Source: Siphonodentalium dalli
Taxonomy: Eukaryota; Mollusca; Scaphopoda; Gadilida; Siphonodentaliidae
Reading direction: 5' to 3'
DNA length: 64,000 nucleotides
NCBI GenBank assembly: GCA_032622095.1
Contig: CP136068.1
Coordinates: forward strand, 115,557,509-115,621,508
Both the position numbers and the translations under genes were made by a program. The notes beneath the pieces were generated by a model, which was not told where the DNA came from, did not search any database, and saw only the letters and a list, made by a program, of their open reading frames with translations. Shown here piece after piece: positions 35,433 to 44,528 of the stretch (position 1 is its first letter; each line of letters opens with the position of its first letter).

Positions 35433-35756
35433 ATGTCGATCCCATATATTCCAGCAGATCTTGAAATGTGGAGAAAACATTTCAGAGATATGGTTGATGG
35501 GAAGTTAATACCAGATAATCAGGGTCGATACTTTATTGACAGAACTAAAACTAGTGATAGTGAAGAAGACGTTCTAAAACCACTTATTAACGTGGTGACA
35601 CCCATCGCTCAAGCGATTGAAATGGCTAAGGCTGAAGTTGCAGCAAATAAGTTGACAAACACACGTAAAGCGTCCAAACAAACCAACAAGAGAGTGTCTG
35701 ATGGAGGTTTGTCTAATAATAAGAAGAAAATGAAAAGATCAGTGTCATACGATTAG
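35433..35756 (+). CDS. Basic-tailed 107-residue protein of unknown function, right arm
   Basis: Mirror copy of 34036-34359, first in the right-arm cassette and pointing away from the palindrome centre. It is full length and unbroken, with Trp in place of Arg at residue 13. The Lys-rich C-terminus is retained. It is followed after 7 bases by the 64-residue frame. Both copies being open suggests recent origin of the palindrome or selection; the sequence alone cannot separate these. Confidence 0.6.
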   Translation: MSIPYIPADLEMWRKHFRDMVDGKLIPDNQGRYFIDRTKTSDSEEDVLKPLINVVTPIAQAIEMAKAEVAANKLTNTRKASKQTNKRVSDGGLSNNKKKMKRSVSYD

Positions 35757-35763
35757 CCAAATC

Positions 35764-35958
35764 ATGAATGAATACATAGAGTACCATACTGATAAATTGG
35801 CATTAATTGAATCACCGGCGGTCAAATATCTATACCCTAGCACCGGGACGAACGTACTCTTAGAGCGACGGTTGTATACCACACCTTATTCTCTCTTTTT
35901 ATCGCTACTTATAAGAGTGATGGTTCTTCCAATAATTCGCGATAATGCACGGGTGTGA
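35764..35958 (+). CDS. Hypothetical 64-residue protein, right arm
   Basis: Identical in sequence to the left-arm frame at 33834-34028. Overlaps the start of the zinc-finger gene by 14 bases. The hydrophobic C-terminal helix is retained. Function unknown. Confidence 0.4.
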   Translation: MNEYIEYHTDKLALIESPAVKYLYPSTGTNVLLERRLYTTPYSLFLSLLIRVMVLPIIRDNARV

Positions 35959-36514
35959 TTTATGTGGCATTATTTTATCGACGAACTACAATCTACAAAG
36001 ACATAAACAGATTAAACACGGAGTTATGTCTGAGACAAAACCAACTCTCTTCGGAGAAGATACCGATGAATCTGACGAAGCGGTTCTAGATTCAGATGAA
36101 GATGAACGTGGAACGCTATCAGATTCAGAAGATGGTAATGGCGTCGGTAGTAGAACGGTATTCGGTCTTAAGAAAGCTGCGCGATGTGTCAACGAGATGG
36201 ACACATTCAAAAGTATGATGAAACGCGTCACCAATGATGTGAAAGAAGAAGAGAGCATTTCGGGAGATGAGAGCATGTCGGGAAAAGAGGATACCATCGA
36301 CACAGAGTTTGCTCTGTTTCTCAAAAGTTATAGACGATTAATAGAATACCAGTATCGATTGAAAACATCACGCATACATACCATGATCATGAAGAAAATG
36401 GTCAAACTGACCAAACACGGATATAATAATGAATGGGCTGCAGATGAAGCGATGAGAAAATTCAAGAAACTCTTAGAAGTAAATCTAACGGTCGAAGATT
36501 CAGACAATGATTAA
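35945..36514 (+). CDS. C2H2 zinc-finger acidic protein of unknown function (189 aa), right arm
   Basis: Mirror copy of 33278-33847 with the same single C2H2 finger, acidic region and acidic tail, and intact. The start codon lies inside the end of the 64-residue frame. A TATAAGAG motif sits about 40 bases upstream. The polyadenylation signal AATAAA at 36520-36525 begins six bases after the stop. Such tight packing is unusual for host genes and fits a viral or transposon cassette. No family recognised. Confidence 0.65.
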   Translation: MHGCDLCGIILSTNYNLQRHKQIKHGVMSETKPTLFGEDTDESDEAVLDSDEDERGTLSDSEDGNGVGSRTVFGLKKAARCVNEMDTFKSMMKRVTNDVKEEESISGDESMSGKEDTIDTEFALFLKSYRRLIEYQYRLKTSRIHTMIMKKMVKLTKHGYNNEWAADEAMRKFKKLLEVNLTVEDSDND

Positions 36515-36519
36515 ATTTC

Positions 36520-36525
36520 AATAAA
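36520..36525 (+). terminator. Polyadenylation signal AATAAA after the cassette (right arm)
   Basis: A canonical hexamer lies immediately downstream of the zinc-finger gene stop. It is mirrored on the - strand of the left arm near 33267-33272. Confidence 0.55.
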
Positions 36526-37330
36526 CTTCATCAACATGTTATTCTCGTCTTCGTTATATATCTATAAGTGGGGAGGGGGTTTCACCAATATTACATCACG
36601 TCCCTTACCGCGTGTCACTTTAACATTCCACACCGTGCGTGTATTATCCCCCTTTAATTATGTCATAGCATTGGTACATAGAAGACTGTATAACACTATG
36701 CCTATGTCTGTATCTGTTGTCACACCGTGAGTGGATTGTCCGCCTTTAATGATGTCATAGCGTGTGTATATGCAAGACAGTATAACCCTATGATAATGCC
36801 TGTAGCTGTTGTTGGTAAGATGTGAAATATAAATTTCAAGGTTCAATTCATTCGTGTAGTAATTTTGTATATGTTCAACGCTCTTCATTCGTGCGCTTGT
36901 ATTGTTAACATTCATTCATAATGAGTGTCCCTTTAGAGTGTCTTGTGTTCCTTTAAGATTCAAACACCAATATTACATCACGTCCCTTGTTTCGTGTCAC
37001 TTTAACTCCTTGAGTGTATTGCCCCTTCGAATGATGTCATAGCATGGGTACATGTAAGATAGTATAACACTATGACTATGTCTGTATCTGTTGTTGGTAA
37101 GATGTGAAAATATAAATTTCAGTTCATTCGTGTAGTAATTTCGTATATGTTCAACGCTCTTCATTCGTAAGAGTAATTACCAACTGGAAGTTGTACTATT
37201 TTTGATAAACATCGGATTTGCTCATCCGACGATAAGCTGACAATATTTACGTATGGTCTAATTAGATTCATGCATAAATGTAAGGTAATTTTTGTTATGG
37301 TCAAGTTTTTTGTTAAGACCATGTCTTAAC

Positions 37331-37535
37331 ATAGATCGATAAATAAGTTAAAGGTCATTATATTCCACAGTCAAATCTATTGGTGATCGAATTTGATAAC
37401 TATTTTATTGGAACAACTAAGAGTATTATTTACGTGAGATCAATGAGTCCAATTATTATAAATAATAAATTGCAGGCATCGGTGGATACCCGATTGCCAC
37501 ATTTAGTGATCACGTGATAAACTGATAAAATGTCC
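37331..37535. repeat. Intra-arm direct repeat, copy b (right arm)
   Basis: Mirror of 32257-32461; its partner in the same arm is at about 38610-38815. Confidence 0.8.
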
Positions 37536-37815
37536 AAGTGACGTACTATAATGAGCAAACAAAAATGAGTTGACCTTCGGCTTCGTCCCGATTGGGTACT
37601 GAGATGACACCGGGGATAAATTGACCAATGACTGCTATTGTATCCTTTTGACAGATATGCGTGCGCAGACTCGTTTGATGTTCGCTATCGCATTACTATG
37701 TTTTAATAGCCGAGCCTTCACTTCTCGTCTGACTCTCTTACCGGCAAGACCTGTCTACACAGTACTTCTCCGACAGACTATTCATCCACTGGTAGGCCTG
37801 CATACAGGTATGCCC

Positions 37816-38276
37816 ATTTTTTTTTGCTCATTTGCTCATTTTTATTGCTCATTTGCTCATTTTATTGCTCATTTTTTTGCTCATTTGCTCATTTATTTGC
37901 TCATTTGCTCATTTTTATTGCTCATTTGCTCATTTTTTTGCTCATTTGCTCATTTTTATTGCTCATTTGCTCATTTATTTGCTCATTTGCTCATTTTTAT
38001 TGCTCATTTGCTCATTTTTTTGCTCATTTGCTCATTTTTATTGCTCATTTGCTCATTTTCTTGCTCATTTGCTCATTTTCTTGCTCATTTGCTCATTTTT
38101 ATGCTCATTTGCTCATTTTTATTGCTCATTTGCTCATTTTCTTGCTCATTTGCTCATTTTTATGCTCATTTGCTCATTTTTATTGCCCATTTGCTCATTT
38201 TCTTGCTCATTTGCTCATTTTCTTGCTCATTTGCTCATTTTTTGCTCATTTGCTCAGTTTTTTGCTCATTTGCTCA
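37816..38276. repeat. TGAGCAAA minisatellite, right arm
   Basis: Inverted counterpart of 31482-31975 but about 35 bp shorter and with a different internal order of units. The two arms have therefore diverged in copy number since they were formed. Long frames through it are not genes. Confidence 0.95.
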
Positions 38277-39167
38277 TTGATTGGTGCATACTCAAGAGTC
38301 ATATACCTAACATCCAATGTACGTTAATGGTGTCATAGCGTGGGTACATAGAAGACTGTATAACACTATGCCTATGTCCGTATCTGTTGCCACACCTTGA
38401 GTGGATTGTCCACCTTTAATGATGTCATAGCGTGTGTACATGCAAGACAGTATAATACTATGATTATGTCTGTAGCTGTTGTTGGTAAGATGTGAAATAT
38501 AAATTTCAAGGTTCAATTCATTCGTGTAGTAATTTCGTATATGTTCAACGCTCTTCATTCGTGCGCTTGTATTGTTAACATTCATTCATAATGAGTGTCC
38601 CTTTAGATCGATAAATAAGTTAAAGGTCATTACATTCCACAGTCAAATCTATTGGTGATCGAATTTGATAACTATTTTATTGGAACAACTAAGAGTATTA
38701 TTCACGTGAGATCAATGAGTCCAATTATTATAAATAATATATTGCAGGCATCGGAGGATACCCGATTGCCACATTTAGTGATCACGTGATAAACTGATAA
38801 AATGTCCAAAGCGTAAGTATGAATGTGGGGCGATAATTGGTTATTACGTAATGTTGTTATAACAATGTCATCAAAGCAATTTCTATAATTGAGTGTCCTG
38901 GACGTATGCATGTTTTTGGCTAACTAATTATCGTGTGAATGACACAGTTTATCAACCTTAATTGATACTAACTCGTTTGTTCAGACATTAAATCGATATG
39001 TTTTCTGAATAGCATATAACTGTGACCGGGGAAATAATATAATTCATTTGGTAAAGCAAAGGTGTGAAAGACACATTGTTACCACCAATGTCGCGTGTGA
39101 TTGCGTGTACAGCGAATATGACAATTCATTCTGGAGGGTTGTAATTTCACATTACAATTTTCGACCG

Positions 39168-39395
39168 TTAGGGATTGAACATAGTACATCTCAAAACTTC
39201 CAATAATTCACGATAATACACACCTGTCATATGGGATAGAGAGAGTGTAAAGAATAAACGCTCTTTATTATTTATGTAAAAGTAATGGTGTCTATTTTCA
39301 GGTATGACAATTATATGAACTGCGTCCGATAAAACACTGGAATGTATGCATTCATATCGATGGTCACAATGTCCAATAAAGCTATTTCTAAACAT
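39168..39395 (-). CDS. Hypothetical 75-residue ORF, right arm
   Basis: Mirror of 30365-30592 with two residue changes (Ile to Ser, Asn to Tyr). No recognised domain; possibly chance. Confidence 0.25.
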   Translation of the reverse strand: MFRNSFIGHCDHRYECIHSSVLSDAVHIIVIPENRHHYFYINNKERLFFTLSLSHMTGVYYRELLEVLRCTMFNP

Positions 39396-39762
39396 CGATT
39401 AATAAATTCATGAAAAATATTTGAACAAAAAATATTACGAAAGATATTACGCGCAAATAATTTAACATTCGACATTTTTTAATATCGAGTTTATCAGAAA
39501 CCGAAAACTCGTTATAAATTTTTTATTTAAACTTTTTTTAGAGAAATAATTTTGAGGGTTTTGATAATTTGGAAGTTTGGAAATTTTAGGGTTTTGATAA
39601 TTTGGAAGTTTGCAAATTTTTAAATTTTTTGGAAAAAATAATTTTTTGAAGTTTTGAATTTTTTTTTGGGTTTTGTTATTTTGGGAATATTTTAGTACAA
39701 CCAATTTTAGACCCCAAAGATTCTATTTTTAGATGTGAGGCTAACGAGGCATCTATTCTTCT

Positions 39763-39768
39763 CATAAA
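39763..39768 (+). repeat. Target-site duplication CATAAA (right)
   Basis: Identical to 30009-30014 and directly outside the last base of the palindromic element. One copy would be left in an unoccupied site. Confidence 0.75.
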
Positions 39769-40144
39769 TGTGCTCAAAGATACACATTTGATCCAAAAAA
39801 CATAATCGCTATTGGATTAAAAGTATTTTATCGTTTTACCGCTTCATGTGGATAAATACTTTTTCTTATGAAACGCTCTGCCATTTTAACCACCATGCTT
39901 TATCCAGATTAATGAAATTCTGGAATGTTGCCGCCGCGGAATTTTAGATGGATACTCTAGACCACCGGAATCCGCCGAGAGAAAAACTTTATATCCGGAA
40001 ACACGCATTAATAAAAACTCGGGATTTAGCTGCCGGACAACATGTGTACACATTTCAATAATGTTTTATTTATACATATATTAAAACTTTGTTAGAATGT
40101 AATGGTGCGCACTTCTGACCACTACATTACATTATGTTAACCAG

Positions 40145-40345
40145 CTTGCACCAGCTTTCCCGGCTTCAACATGGAAACGCTCGGGGGGAAGTCAGTCTAC
40201 ATCAGTCATTTTCCATCACCGACACGCAATCGCACCGACGCTGTGGCATTTTGTGCAAAATATTGTGCCCACTTGTTCAAGGTGGAATCTGAGAGCATGC
40301 GAGATGATATACAAGCATGGCTGGAGGATAAAGATCACACAGACG
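40145..40345 (+). CDS. Lectin gene 1, exon 3: first half of C-type lectin domain
   Basis: The exon encodes residues 178-245. The acceptor is TTATGTTAACCAG, phase 1, which joins the single G left by exon 2 to CT and gives Ala followed by CTSFPGFNMETLGGKSVY. DAVAFCAKYCAHLFKVESES is the usual alpha-helix 1/2 region of a C-type lectin domain (AxxFCxxxGAHLxxIxSE), with Cys in place of the common Gly. The exon ends at a weak donor, GACG before GTTGGT, in phase 1. Joining there to exon 4 restores the next lectin-domain strand. Reading on instead gives an unrelated hydrophobic tail to 40597, a possible retained-intron form. Confidence 0.7.
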
Positions 40346-40948
40346 GTTGGTTCGCATTCTATATTATCATCACAATTATGTCGAGCATATTTATCATAGG
40401 GGTTCCATGCCCTTTACGGTATCCCAAACAAGGTCTAGGCCATAATAGGACCAAGATAAAAACAGCATTTTATTATATGCTTTCCTTTAAAATAGCGGAA
40501 ATTTACCGTGACATAGATCGATGTATCTATCTCTTCGGAGCTAAATTGATAGTTTGTTTTGTTGTTTCACTGTATGTTCCGATATTTCACTGTAGGTAGC
40601 TGGCTTGAAACTAATAACTACCAGGAACGCACGTTCCGCCAAAGTGGGCAATGGGTGTACACTTCCCACTAGCCAATCAAAATCGACGAATTCAAGACGC
40701 CACTTGATCAATCGACAATTCTACATCGTGTCAGTTTCAACTGTAAGCCCATGCTCGTTCCTGTTTGTATACACTGACACGCGCTCTTTAATCATGGACG
40801 TAAATTATAGATACATTATACACATCGCTACTTTAGTTATGTATAAATCAATTAAATAAGAGCTAATTTAGCAACTTTGAACATTGATAAAGGGCATATT
40901 ATAAAAAGAATAAGGTGTTTTGTTTGAATACCGCTAACATCTCATTCC

Positions 40949-41023
40949 TGTCTGGACAGAAATATCGAATTTTCACTCGCAGCTTGCAGCCGCTCGTGAA
41001 AATGCGATATTTCGTTCCAGACA
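40949..41023. repeat. Fold-back hairpin, about 34-bp arms
   Basis: TGTCTGGACAGAAATATCGA...TTTTCACTCGCAGC faces its complement ending GATATTTCGTTCCAGACA across a 5-bp loop. The tip (CTCGCAGCTTGCAGCCGCTCGTG) resembles that of the larger hairpin at 62692, suggesting one family. Confidence 0.8.
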
Positions 41024-41749
41024 CTCATGAAATATTTCGGTATTTAAAAAAAACTGTAGTTATTCTATTCATTATATCGATTAAAAAAAATTCTTATCCA
41101 AACTCAAATAACATTTTCTCCCTATATACGTGCACATCTGCTGGGCGTCAATGATCATCAGTTATGAGGGTCATTCCTGAGTTCAATACACATTTACATG
41201 TGTTAATCCCCTTTATCGACTCTCAGTGCATGTTTCTTTAACCCCTTTTGCCCAATTGTCAGTATTAGCATCATAATGGTCGATTGTACAGCAAAATATA
41301 AGGAATAATTTGGATATAATTGGAATAATTTGAGACGCATTGAATATATTTAACGAATATCCTGTTAAATAAGGATGATACAGACATCACACATATTCGA
41401 CCGAAAATAGAAAAAAATACGAAGAATCGATTGTTTCATTTCTTATGAAAACTAATGTATAATTATCCCGTAAAAGACGTCGAAATCGCATACGAAATAA
41501 TGATTAAAACTTACCATGGTTATTACTGAGATCAACAAACAATTATAAATCACAATAATGGCCTTTGTCGACTTTCGGTGGACTATTATTTAAACATACC
41601 CCTCCCCCATTTTTAACGGCGACCACACGAATGAGAAAACAATCTGCTCAAAATCTTAGACGTGAGCACATTCGTCAGTCCTGTGCGTTATCATACATTA
41701 TTTTGTCCACAATCTGATTTGCATATATGTTGCATGTACATTTTCTCAG

Positions 41750-41961
41750 ATGTCTTCATCGACGGAGTAAAAGCATATGGCAATCAGACTGTCTATAGCT
41801 GGGACGGCACCGTGCTGCCATGGCTCGAGTGGGGTGATGGTGAACCGAACTCACCTTTGACGGAGATTTACATGCAACTGAGAAAAGATGCGACCGATGT
41901 CTACATGTGTACGGATGGTGGTGGATCACTCGCAAAAAAGACACTTTGTCAACGACCTTAG
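41750..41961 (+). CDS. Lectin gene 1, exon 4: second half of C-type lectin domain and stop
   Basis: Acceptor ACATTTTCTCAG, phase 1, completes codon 245 (Asp). It reads VFIDGVKAYGNQTVYSWDGT, then WLEWGDGEPNS, and ends CTDGGGSLAKKTLCQRP before TAG at 41959-41961. WxWxDG, the W before EPN and the two final cysteines (298 and 311) fit a C-type lectin domain. EPN (276-278) is the mannose-type calcium-site motif. The usual WND before the last cysteine is replaced by TDGGGS, so calcium and sugar binding may be altered. The total reconstructed coding length, 945 bp, is an exact multiple of three. The final approximately 85 bp are duplicated downstream. Confidence 0.75.
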
Positions 41962-42740
41962 ATTTTATGCGATGACAAAGTCACAGACAGACACACACGC
42001 TCATGTACACACAAACACACATCCTCGCACACTGTTTACAGGTCAGAAAGATGATGGTGGATCGCTCACAAAAAAGACACTTTGTCAACGATCTTAGGTT
42101 TTCTGCGATGACAAAATCACACACGCACGCACCACGAACACACACACGCACATACCCTCACATACTCACACACATATTGTTATGTAGTCCTGCTATAATG
42201 TTGCTTGGAATATTCAGCCCCGTACATGCTATTAGAACGAACCGTGGCTGTTACTTTACTGGCTGAGATACCGGTGAAACACATGATTCCTGCTAAATAT
42301 AATAAGGTATGCATGTACACCTGTTCAACCGAGAGAACTGACAGTTGTTTGGACGTTTCCATTTAATTAAATGACCATTATCGAAAAATTATAACTTATT
42401 TGTCGTCGATTGGCGGTAACATGGTGTGACATTGGTGATTTGGAGCCTATGTTCAACCTCATTGCGTAGTCACAATAACGTATATGTTTTTCCACCGACG
42501 GTCCTGGTCATTCACTGGACATTGACATTTATTCTGGAAGAATGATCAGCACAAAATATTGAAATCTCATGAGAAAAGCACGAAGAGAAGATGGAACTGG
42601 TGTCTTTGTTTCAAGTATGTGGTCGGCTCTTGGCGTACACATGTGATATATTGCGCAATCAAAGACGCCGTTTCTTACTGGTGGAGGAACAGAACTAATT
42701 ATGCTATATCACGCGCACTGTTGTAAGAAGACCCCAATCA
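41962..42740. other. 3' region of lectin gene 1 with duplicated exon end and CA-rich repeats
   Basis: About 42048-42130 repeats the end of exon 4. GATGGTGGATC(G)CTC(A)CAAAAAAGACA to the stop codon is kept, giving DDGGSLTKKTLCQRS and stop, and it is preceded by ACTGTTTACAG, which could serve as a splice acceptor. CACACA-rich stretches lie between. I did not find a clear AATAAA nearby. Confidence 0.5.
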
Positions 42741-42900
42741 ATATAGAATATGTAGCTAGTGCCGTCGCTTAAACGGTTTATGTGCGTGAGTGAGATTTTA
42801 GCATTTATTGGGCGAGGCTCTGCCGAGTCCAATATATAGATGCCATATCCCTTGAGTGGACATAAACCGTTTAAGCGACAGCATTGGCTACATATTTTAT
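42741..42900. repeat. Fold-back hairpin with nested inner palindrome
   Basis: Outer arms GTGCCGTCGCTTAAACGGTT and its near-complement AACCGTTTAAGCGACAGC lie within wider inverted similarity. Inside, GCATTTATTGGGCGAGGCTC faces GCCGAGTCCAATATATAGATGC. MITE-like. Confidence 0.8.
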
Positions 42901-43263
42901 TTATCCATCGCGTGAAACTAGCTTTTGTGGGGTTTCCTAAGTTTTTCATATGTTACTTCGATGACGCCCTTACATTTATCAGGTCAAGCAAACTAATTAG
43001 CATTGATGACGTGGGCAAACCTAAGTGTTGCATCGAGCGAAATAGTTCGTTGTCTTTTTTACAGTTGTTCTAACCCGACCTTGTTCTGATGATTTATAGA
43101 TGTTCTAGAGCGAAAACATATATATCCTTGTATGCATTTTGTATCAATAACAGTCAATTGTGGACGAGAACACGTACTAAATTCACAATGACGTCATTTA
43201 TGCCGGTTGACGTCCCTAGTTACCTGCGCCATTGACATATATAATTACGTCATGAAAGCAGTA

Positions 43264-43330
43264 CGTTGACCTAATAAAGCTTTATCCTAATAAACATAGT
43301 GTTTATTAGGCAAGCTTTATGTAGTCAACG
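43264..43330. repeat. Short inverted repeat
   Basis: CGTTGACCTAATAAAGCTTT faces AAGCTTTATGTAGTCAACG, with an inner CCTAATAAACA/TGTTTATTAGG palindrome. Confidence 0.75.
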
Positions 43331-44374
43331 GAGGTAGTGAGCGGTGGATAAAAACGGTCATTGTGAGTATAGCCCCCTCTTCCGCAACCGATATCGTCGG
43401 ATATGACAATATCTTATATTGTAGATAATTTCAAATTCAGTGTTTCAAATCAGCATCGGCTCGTTCTATTAACGCGGGCGATAACTCAGCAGAATTCAGA
43501 AGGAGATAGCAGGCGAAAATGATAAAACCTGGAACATGTTTGTTCATGCAAAACATTTATTACAAATGATTCATGTTGTGTGTAGCATAGACTTCACGTG
43601 TTTCAAGGTTTCTTTGGGTTGAATAACCAGGGCCGGAAGCGTACGTCATAATTTGCTCGAAAATTTATTTTGATAACATTCATATACATGTTGACAGTGC
43701 AATGTTACAGAAAATTTTATAACATTATGTGTAGATACTATGTGTGTAACACAAGTAAAATCAGTTTCTACATATTATATTATGATGTATAATATATATC
43801 ATAATCTCGTTTAAAGTTGAGATAGGTAATAGTATGAGCACTGCATATAAAAAATGTTGGATGCACTGTCATGTGACTGGAAGTTATAAGCAGGCCGAGG
43901 TTAATTTATTTTCATTATGGTCCCCGCTGCCAACCAGTCACACGAGAGGCCCCACAACACGTTCGGAACTTCCTGCTCTACTCAATCGGGTATAATATAG
44001 TGTAAATAAGCAATTATTGTGGAACACACGCACTGCATGGGGCATACCGCTCGCACTCCAACCCTTACCATTTCTGGAGACACCATACCACGCCTGGAAT
44101 TTCTACATTTATTTAATTCGATATTTTCTTAAGATGCATGTATCATCAGACTATTAAACTAATGTGTTATAACAATAACTCATCTCGGATACGGCAAAAA
44201 CAAAAACCGATATTGAACACATTTGTTTTTAAGACGATTTTGGCATTCAAATGTCAGAACTTTGATAAATAGTGACCAATGTCAATTGAACACTTATTTG
44301 AACAATAATATTTATTTGATTGGGGACGGGATTCATCCTCGAAAATATATTGACGTCACAAGTTCCCGGCCCTG

Positions 44375-44528
44375 GCATTTGTGTTTATATTCATCATGCG
44401 GTGGTTGTTTGGTAGAATTTGTGTTTATATTCATGCGGCGGTTGATTGGTATAATTTGTGTTTATATTCATGTAGTGGTTGTTTGGTAGAATTTGTGTTT
44501 ATATTCATGCAGTGGTTGTTTGATGAGT
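44375..44528. repeat. Tandem repeat, about 38-bp unit, 4 copies
   Basis: TTTGTGTTTATATTCATG followed by a variable (C/T)(G/A)G(C/T)GGTTG(A/T)TTGGTA(G/T)AA recurs through 44379-44525. Confidence 0.85.

Larger units (their letters stand above)
30015..39762. mobile_element. Giant palindromic transposable element, 9.75 kb, arms about 4.9 kb
   Basis: The left arm 30015 to about 34910 and the right arm about 34911 to 39762 are inverted copies over their whole length. They differ by point changes (107-residue protein Arg/Trp, 189-residue protein His/Asp), small indels and minisatellite length. The termini are AGAAGAATAGATGCCTCG and its complement, with CATAAA directly duplicated outside. Six-base duplications and 5'-AG termini are, from memory, features of Polinton/Maverick elements; Dada and IS3EU elements also make 6-bp duplications. 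No integrase, polymerase or capsid gene is present, so it would be non-autonomous. It sits in intron 2 of the lectin gene. Confidence 0.85.

Noticed and set aside
30015-39762. The palindrome as an assembly or sequencing fold-back artefact
   Set aside because: The direct CATAAA duplication outside both ends, the different flanks, and clean substitutions and copy-number differences between arms argue for a real insertion; spanning reads would settle it.
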